DNA from: Panagrolaimus kolymaensis
Taxonomy: Eukaryota > Nematoda > Chromadorea > Rhabditida > Panagrolaimidae
Direction: 5' to 3'
Assembly: GCA_028622995.1 (NCBI GenBank)
Contig: JAJQJQ010000003.1
Span: 8,742,001 to 8,806,000 of the forward strand
DNA length: 64,000 bases
The translations under genes were made by a program, and so were the position numbers. Shown piece by piece: positions 57,901 to 64,000 of the stretch. How positions within the stretch are numbered: the stretch's first letter is position 1; the number at the start of each line of letters is the position of its first letter. The notes beneath the pieces are model-generated. The model did no database searches, was not told where the DNA came from, and was given only the letters and a program-made list of their open reading frames with translations.

Positions 57901-60379
57901 GAAAAGCGAGATGAAGGGCATCTTCAAGGGATTCTCCACAAGCCACAAATCCATGATTCCTTAATAACATAACCTAAAAATTAAAAACCATAAATAATAA
58001 AAGCATCAAAATCAAAACCAAAAAAAAATAATCACCAAACGATAGAAACAAAAAATTCACCAAAGCTGAACTTCAATAATTCATTTTAAAAAACTTACAT
58101 TTTTATCGCCGAGATCTTTCACGAGGGATTCTCGTTCTTCTTCATCACTCACAATTCCTTGATATTCATGATATGCAATAGGGCCAATAATCATGGCTTC
58201 TTGACAAATGGGTAATAATCCACATTTCATGGAAGAAACTGCAGAAACTACGGCAGTATGCATATGTAAAATGCATTTAACATCTGGACGAGCTCCATGT
58301 ATAGCTGAATGAAGGACATATCCAGCTTGATTTATTCCTAATTTTGTTGTTCCCGAATCAATAATTTTACCATCCAATGAAATTTTAACTAATGAACTTG
58401 CAGTTATTTCATGATATAATAAACCAAATGGATTTATTAATATTTCGATAGGATCATGATCGCCTATTCGAAGCTAAACAAAAATTTAAATATCGACTGC
58501 TTTTAAAAAATGGATCAAAGGTTGCTTACTGTGATATGATTATAAATGCCCTGAGACCATTGAAATAAATCTACTAATCGATAAAGGCAAGCTAATTTAT
58601 TTCGGGCAATTTTTTCTTCAGTTGAATATGGTTCATTCCCAACTAAATCTGCTATCGCCATAATATTAGTCGAATATCCTAAAACAACAAAATAATTTTC
58701 CTTTTGAAACCCAAAAAAATAAATAAAAACTAACCAAGACTATTATGCAAATTTACACCAGCCATTTGACCATGAGATAATGTAAGCTCAGATAATTTTT
58801 GCAACGTCTTTAATTGTTCAGGATCGGATGAACCGGAAAGACTTTCTTGTTGAACAAGTTTTTCTAATTCGCGACAAAAATCTTTTGAACCAAGAATTTG
58901 GTTTACACGCTTACGCCTTTCCATTTCCGATAAATCTTCCTAAATGTGACAACATACACAATCAATGTCGGAGAAAAAAAAAGAAAGGAAAAAAGAATTT
59001 TTGGTCTCATAAAAAGAAGTTAAGTTTTTTTAATAGTTACTTTGACGCATTTTTTTGTTGCTTAAACTATAAAAAGTTTTTGGCTAATTTGACTTAATAA
59101 AATTTTTTTGAGGCTTCAGGCTTCAAAGGCAAAAAATGTTTATTTATTTACTTTTTTTGGCTACATTAAGCAAAGATAAAAAGAAGAAAGTTTTCCATAA
59201 AAAGAACTGAGCGAGGGCCACTAAAATCTATTTAAAAAAAAGTTTATTCCAAATGAATGAGAAAAATTTAAAAAAAACGACTCTCTTTGCTGACAAGAAG
59301 CAAGAGAAAAAAAATGACTGTTTTTGGTCTCGTTGACGAATGCAAAACAAAAAAAAACAGTGTTTTTTCTTTTCTTTTTCCTGTTTCAAAGGAGCAAAGT
59401 AGCGTTCGTGATGACTGCGGTGGGAAAAATAAAAAAAGTTTAGTTTTTTGACAAATAAGCTAAATAAGAAAGAAAGGCAAAAAGCAACAACGAACTAACA
59501 AAAAAAAACAAATATATATAAATAAATTTAGTCTCTCATTTTTTTTTTGTTACTTTCATGGATGTTTTTTTAGTTGTCGTTGTTGTTATTGCGCGAATGA
59601 CGCTCAATGAGGTCGAGAAGGGAAAAAGAGAAGGCATCATCACATCAAATAGACAACCAACAACCCAACAACTGACATCACATATCCCCTCCAAAAAAAG
59701 TAATATATAATGTGACTTTTTTGTTGCTGTTTCTGCTGGCAGAGAGAAAAAGATGGCATACCATGGATTTTCATGTCGCATCCAAAAAAAGAAGCTCTCC
59801 TGGATGAATGGCAAAAAAAAGTGACTTTCTTTATACTTGCGCAAAAAAACAAAAAATGGGACATTTTTTAATGTTAAAAAAAACTTTTCATAAAAAAAAT
59901 TGGAGTTGTTTTAATTTTTTACTTAAGTTTTTTAATAAAAAGTTGGAAAAAAATAAAAGTGGCAAAAAATTAAATAATGTCTATAATCATCTCCGCAAAA
60001 AGCAAAAATATGAAGGTTGCATTAGCAAAAGTCTGTCACCCTTTTTTTCTCTCAACTATATTATTAAACAAAAAATAAAAATTGTAATAACTAAAAAAAA
60101 CAAAAAAAAATGTATTAAATGTATAATCTTTAAATCCCTATATTTATATTTTTAAAAGATATAAAAGATAAATGACAAGAAAAATAATGGAACGAAGCAA
60201 GGAGGAGCTATAGCTAGTTTACTTACCTTTATAGCTGCTGGCCTTTGCATTTCTTTAATATATGCCGGATCATCTCGATCTAAATTTACTATGGGAATAC
60301 GATTTCGTTCACGAGGTAATGTATGACTATGAGTTGTTGGCATTTTTGGCGGTGGCGGTATTTGTTGCTTTGCCGCCAT
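54978..60379 (-). CDS. add-1: Adducin
   Basis: Exons: 60379-60227, 58939-58735, 58678-58530, 58473-58099, then 57973-57875 (5a) and/or 57578-57480 (5b), 57360-57169, 57116-56991, 56940-56788, 56731-56519, 56468-56198, 56002-55895, 55753-55376, 55168-55122, 55067-54978; 852 residues with one form of exon 5. The head is an aldolase-II-like domain ([43 protein letters not shown]). The long tail is Pro/Gln-rich and ends in the MARCKS-type basic segment [16 protein letters not shown], target of PKC and calmodulin in other adducins. Adducin caps actin filaments and joins them to spectrin at the membrane. Exon 12 (55753-55376, Pro/Gln-rich) is phase-symmetric, so it could be skipped. Confidence 0.94.
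57480..57578 (-). other. add-1: Adducin alternative exon 5b (33 codons)
   Basis: This encodes a 33-residue segment beginning [19 protein letters not shown], phase 0 at both ends, with a CAG|GTTTGA donor. It aligns along its whole length with exon 5a ([19 protein letters not shown]...), ending AACEQQ against IACETQ. In human adducin there is only one such segment between the LHMH block and the next exon. A tandemly duplicated exon of identical length and phase suggests mutually exclusive splicing. Confidence 0.8.
57875..57973 (-). other. add-1: Adducin alternative exon 5a (33 codons), GC donor
   Basis: This encodes [20 protein letters not shown] and ends HTVIACETQ, closer to the canonical adducin sequence (LRNHG) than 5b. 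It is phase 0 at both ends. Its donor is CAG|GCATGT, a GC donor, while 5b has a GT donor. Weak GC donors are often found in regulated splicing. Confidence 0.8.
58940..60226 (-). other. Adducin intron 1, 1.3 kb
   Basis: AT-rich intron separating the short N-terminal exon from the head domain. No nested gene or repeat family recognised. Confidence 0.5.
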
Positions 60380-63300
60380 AATTTATTTTTTTTACCCTTA
60401 AAAGTTAAGTTTTTGGTTAAAGCGAAATTTTTTAAATAAAATAAAAATAAAATAATAACACTTTCAAATAATAATCAAAAATAAACAATAAATGTAAGAC
60501 AGCAACAAAAAAAGAAGAGAATCGCGCAAGAGCGAAACTTTTTTTTACAAAAATTTTAATTCCATTTTAAACGGACAAGAAAATACAAACGTTGCTGCAA
60601 ACCAAACCTTTCTTAGCTAACGACAACAAGAATGAGAAAAGAGAAAATGTTGTTGTTGTTTAAAAAGAAGAAAGAAATAACTAAAATGCAAATATTGAAG
60701 CGTCGGCGCGATTAAACATACATAGGTAATCGTTCGTTAAAAAAGTACAAGAAACTCAAGTGTTATGGGAAAAGCAATCGCCGCAAGTTAAAACAGTTTG
60801 CAAAAAATCAAAAACTCTTTTTCTTCAAAAATTGCGTTTATAAAAATTATTGAAGTCGGAAGCATATTTAGGGAAGTGTAAATGGCTCAATTCAAACTGT
60901 CAAAAAAATCATTATACCATAGATTAAAATTTGGTTAAATAATTCCTGGGCTTAAAAATATCTGTAATTTCCACCTTCAAAACAAAATATTATTTCTGTC
61001 AAGTTTAAATTATAACTCTGAGGTAAAATTTAATAATCATTTGCTGCTAACAAAAATAAAATAACAGATTTATAAAAATAAAAAGTTTGAAAAATGCAAA
61101 AAAGGACATTACATAAAAAAAGAATTTAAAAAAGCATTCTTTACTCTCTTCATCATTACCTAAAAAGTGTCAGCAAAAAAAGTGAAGCAAAAAATTATTA
61201 TGAAATTGTCAAATCAAAAAACGATTGAACTAAATTTTAAAGAGTTTTTTTTTTCAAAAGCCTTTGATTTTTATTGCGTTCATTTTTTTTCCTTCCTTCC
61301 TCTCTTCTTCGTTTCTCGAACATTTATTTATCTCTTTTAAACTCATTCATTTTTACCCGCGATCAGTTGTTGTTCTTGGTCATCCTTTTTTTTATTTCGC
61401 AGTGGTGGCGATACGAAGGACGACCTCTACCCTCACTCACCGATCTTTTCTTTTCTTGAAAAAAAAGAAAGCTTTTTTGCAAAACGCTTAATAAAATGCC
61501 ATAGGGCAAGAAAGAAAAGAAAAAGCCGGCTGTCGCAAAGAAACTAAACTAATGAAATATTTGTGTTCTATTTTTTAAGAGGAAAAAGATAATTCAAAAA
61601 GAAAGGGTCACTTTGCGTTATTTGTTTTTAGATACTAATTTTTTTGTGTGTTAGAGATGGTCACTTTCTCTTTTATCTTTCGCTGCTTGTTTTCTTTGTA
61701 TATCCCAGACAAATGAATAATAATTCCAAAACAGGAGGAGACTATGAAATTGTTCAGTTATTTTATTTTTTTATTTTTGTTCCTTTTTTGTGTCCGTCAA
61801 CAAAAAAAAATATGGTGCAGCTGGGTGCTTTTTAAAAAAAATAAAAAAGAAGAGAAATCTATACATTTCTAAACAATTAAACATTATTAAATATTCTATA
61901 ACCAATAGCATAAAACGAGATAAAAATTAAAGCAGTAAAAAAGAAACGTAAAAAAATTGTTGTTTGTGTGTCAAAAAATTTGGCAAAGCTATGGCAAAAA
62001 AAGGCTCGCGAGTAACAATAAGAAATACAACAACAAAAAAAGACTAACATGGATCAACCAATTTTTAGGCTCTTAAAAACTGCCAATCAGACTGCCCCAA
62101 TTGATGCAAAAAAGTCAAAAAATAAAAAAGAAGAGAAGACGGAACTCTCAAGGACGTATTTTTATAAACCGGAAAAAAAATGCAAATTTATATTTTAAAA
62201 AATGTGCAACAGCAACAACCTTCGATGTATTATTTATTGCCGCCATCGTTTTCGTCGTCGTTCACAAAGCTTAAATTTTTCAATTTTTTTTTCTAAGGAA
62301 AATAAAAAATAACGGAAACAATAAAAAAAAAATTCTGGCGCTTAAAAAGTTTTATTAAAGGCAAACAACAAAAGGAAGAATAAAAAAACTTTATTTTTTA
62401 TACCAAAAAATTGTGAACAAATAAAAAAAAAATAGGAGAGGACTCAAAGAAGCCCTTAAGAAAAAAAACGTGTGTCTTCCTATATTTTTTTTGCCTTTTA
62501 TTATTATGGTTCCAAAATTGAAGGACGAAAAAAAAATCTCTTCTTTTTTTCTATAAAAACCAAACGGAGAAGAAAAGTAAAGCAAAAATGCCGACCTCAA
62601 TTTGCGTATTCATACATATATGTTTTAAGCCTTTTCTAAATTTAATGTTCAAAAAAGTAAAGTAAAAAAAATTCCTCAAAAAAAGTGAGAAAGAAAAAAG
62701 AGAGAAAAGTTTGATGGGTTTCCTATTTTTAGAAGGAAAAAAATGTAAAACTCTTAAACCAAAAAAAGGAAAAAAAATTATACATTTTTTGCATGTTTTG
62801 AACCCACTGAAAATGGACATCATAAAAAAATTTCCCAACGAAGAAAAAATGTAAAAATAGGCAGCGACAATGGATTATTAAAATTTAATACCATCGTTAG
62901 ATCCGCTTACAAACAACCAAATCCTCCAATCTTTTATTTTTTTTTTCGAGGACAACTACCAACCAATTCTGCAATAACAACAAAATAACAACAAGTTTTT
63001 TTTATTTTATTCTCCCAAAAACATAGGAATTTAAAAAAAAGGGTTTATCCGCCTCATTTTAATTTTTTTTTGGCGAGGACAGAATAGAAGCAACGTGGAA
63101 AAAAAGGAAAGAATAAAAATAAAATAGCCACCTCTCTGTCTCGTTTCAAGCCTCAAAACTAAAACTAACGTTCCTTTATTTGTTTCCTTTCTTTTTTTCC
63201 TTTTTTTGATCAAAAATATTTTACACGTTGCTTTTGCTAGAAGAAGAGAGGGAAAAGCTTACATCATGAGAGTGGTACAAAAATGACATTGATCAAATGA

Positions 63301-64000
63301 GACCCTAACTTTCCCTCTCCAAAAAGAGAGACAAGCGCGCGTCGAATTTTCCTTTGCTTTTTTTTATTGCAGAAGAAATAATAAAAAATAAAGGAAAGGT
63401 AAAATAAAATAAAATTTCAGTCTTCTCAATTTCATCCTTGTTTTTTTTATGTTTTTAAGAATAAAACTTCATGATTTTTTTTGTTAAGGGTCCTTTAAAA
63501 AAATTAAAACAAAAAAAAAGCCGACGACTATTTAAACTAATAAAAACAAACAAGAAAAAGTTTTTTGTTTGTGAGTGTTACAACAACATTTAACTAACTA
63601 ACTGTCCATTTCTTTTTCTTTCCTTTTCTTTCTTAATGTGTACCGACGACCGATCTCGTAACTAACTAACTAACTTTGATATACATGAAAAGAGAAAGAA
63701 AGAAGCGCTCGTCGCGTGTGTGGTTGATGGTTGTTGCAAAATCAAGTTGTCTTTAAGATAGTATAGATAACATAACAGAAATGTTATGTAAAACTAAAAA
63801 ATTTTATAGTCTCTCTAACAACTATCACAAAAACAAAAATAAAATCGAGTTTTCTGCATCAAGCAGCTGTAAAAAAATTTAGTGTTGAATTTTTGTCTTT
63901 TTTCTAAATAAGTCTGTCTCTCATTTTCTGACAGCAACACCTATCTATTAAAGAAACGACAACAGAAAAGGGAAAGAAGAGAAAAAACGTAAAAAAATGA
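60380..64000. other. Region upstream of adducin, 3.6 kb
   Basis: AT-rich with many A and T homopolymers and short (AACT)n runs near 63590-63603 and 63658-63676. No credible coding frame, RNA gene or element. It probably holds adducin promoter sequence and possibly non-coding first exons. Confidence 0.5.

Overview
This window is nuclear DNA of a nematode that is not close to Caenorhabditis. It is very AT-rich. Most introns are about 45-80 bp, with GTAAG-type donors and T-run acceptors ending in TTTTTAG rather than the Caenorhabditis TTTTCAG, and several start codons lie just behind an unpaired 3' splice site, as expected for spliced-leader trans-splicing. The genes are animal and worm families: CLIP-170-like, UCH hydrolase, ODR-2/Ly6, INPP5K-type phosphatase, ERK5-type MAP kinase, cytochrome P450, DHX34, a MOLO1-family protein, MTMR9 and adducin. 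I cannot name the species. All exon models were made by eye from splice signals, reading phase and protein resemblance.

Layout. 1-3021 (+): 3' part of a CLIP-170-like microtubule plus-end protein with a 540-bp coding repeat. 3.0-6.5 kb (+): degraded or unknown small genes (one with an in-frame stop, one with a frameshift, a possible ESCRT-III fragment) and a dispersed ~90-bp repeat. 6.8-7.8 kb (+): unknown secreted Cys protein. 8.0-8.9 kb (-): ubiquitin C-terminal hydrolase. 9.15-9.94 kb (+): serpin pseudogene. 10.2-15.1 kb (-): tandem pair of large P-loop GTPases, possibly one operon. 18.2-20.4 kb (+): Ly6/ODR-2-like GPI protein. 20.7-22.1 kb (-): inositol polyphosphate 5-phosphatase with SKICH domain. 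25.7-27.3 kb (+): ERK5-like MAP kinase with an altered activation motif. 28.0-30.1 kb (-): cytochrome P450. 30.9-31.3 kb (+): 3' fragment of a Miro GTPase gene. 32.8-38.2 kb (-): small coiled-coil gene whose 4.9-kb intron holds a kinase gene on the other strand. 38.4-45.7 kb (-): DHX34-like helicase whose 3.7-kb intron holds a MOLO1-family gene on the other strand. 46.0-47.9 kb (+): MTMR9. 48.1-49.3 kb: membrane-protein gene with a frameshift beside three palindromic elements. 49.7-50.4 kb (+): Thr-rich surface protein. 51.4-53.0 kb (+): F-box/LRR protein. 53.8-54.5 kb (+): two tiny Cys/His proteins. 55.0-60.4 kb (-): adducin with a duplicated 99-bp exon. The rest is intergenic and rich in T/A homopolymers.

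Functionally the window is a mixture: cytoskeleton (CLIP, adducin, Miro fragment), phosphoinositides (5-phosphatase, MTMR9), kinase signalling, ubiquitin, detoxification and RNA surveillance. I see no pathway cluster. The most unusual items are the duplicated adducin exon, the two nested gene pairs, the UCH enzyme lacking its usual aspartate, the MAP kinase with TQH instead of TxY, the GTPase pair with a Cys/His module, and the cluster of foldback elements.
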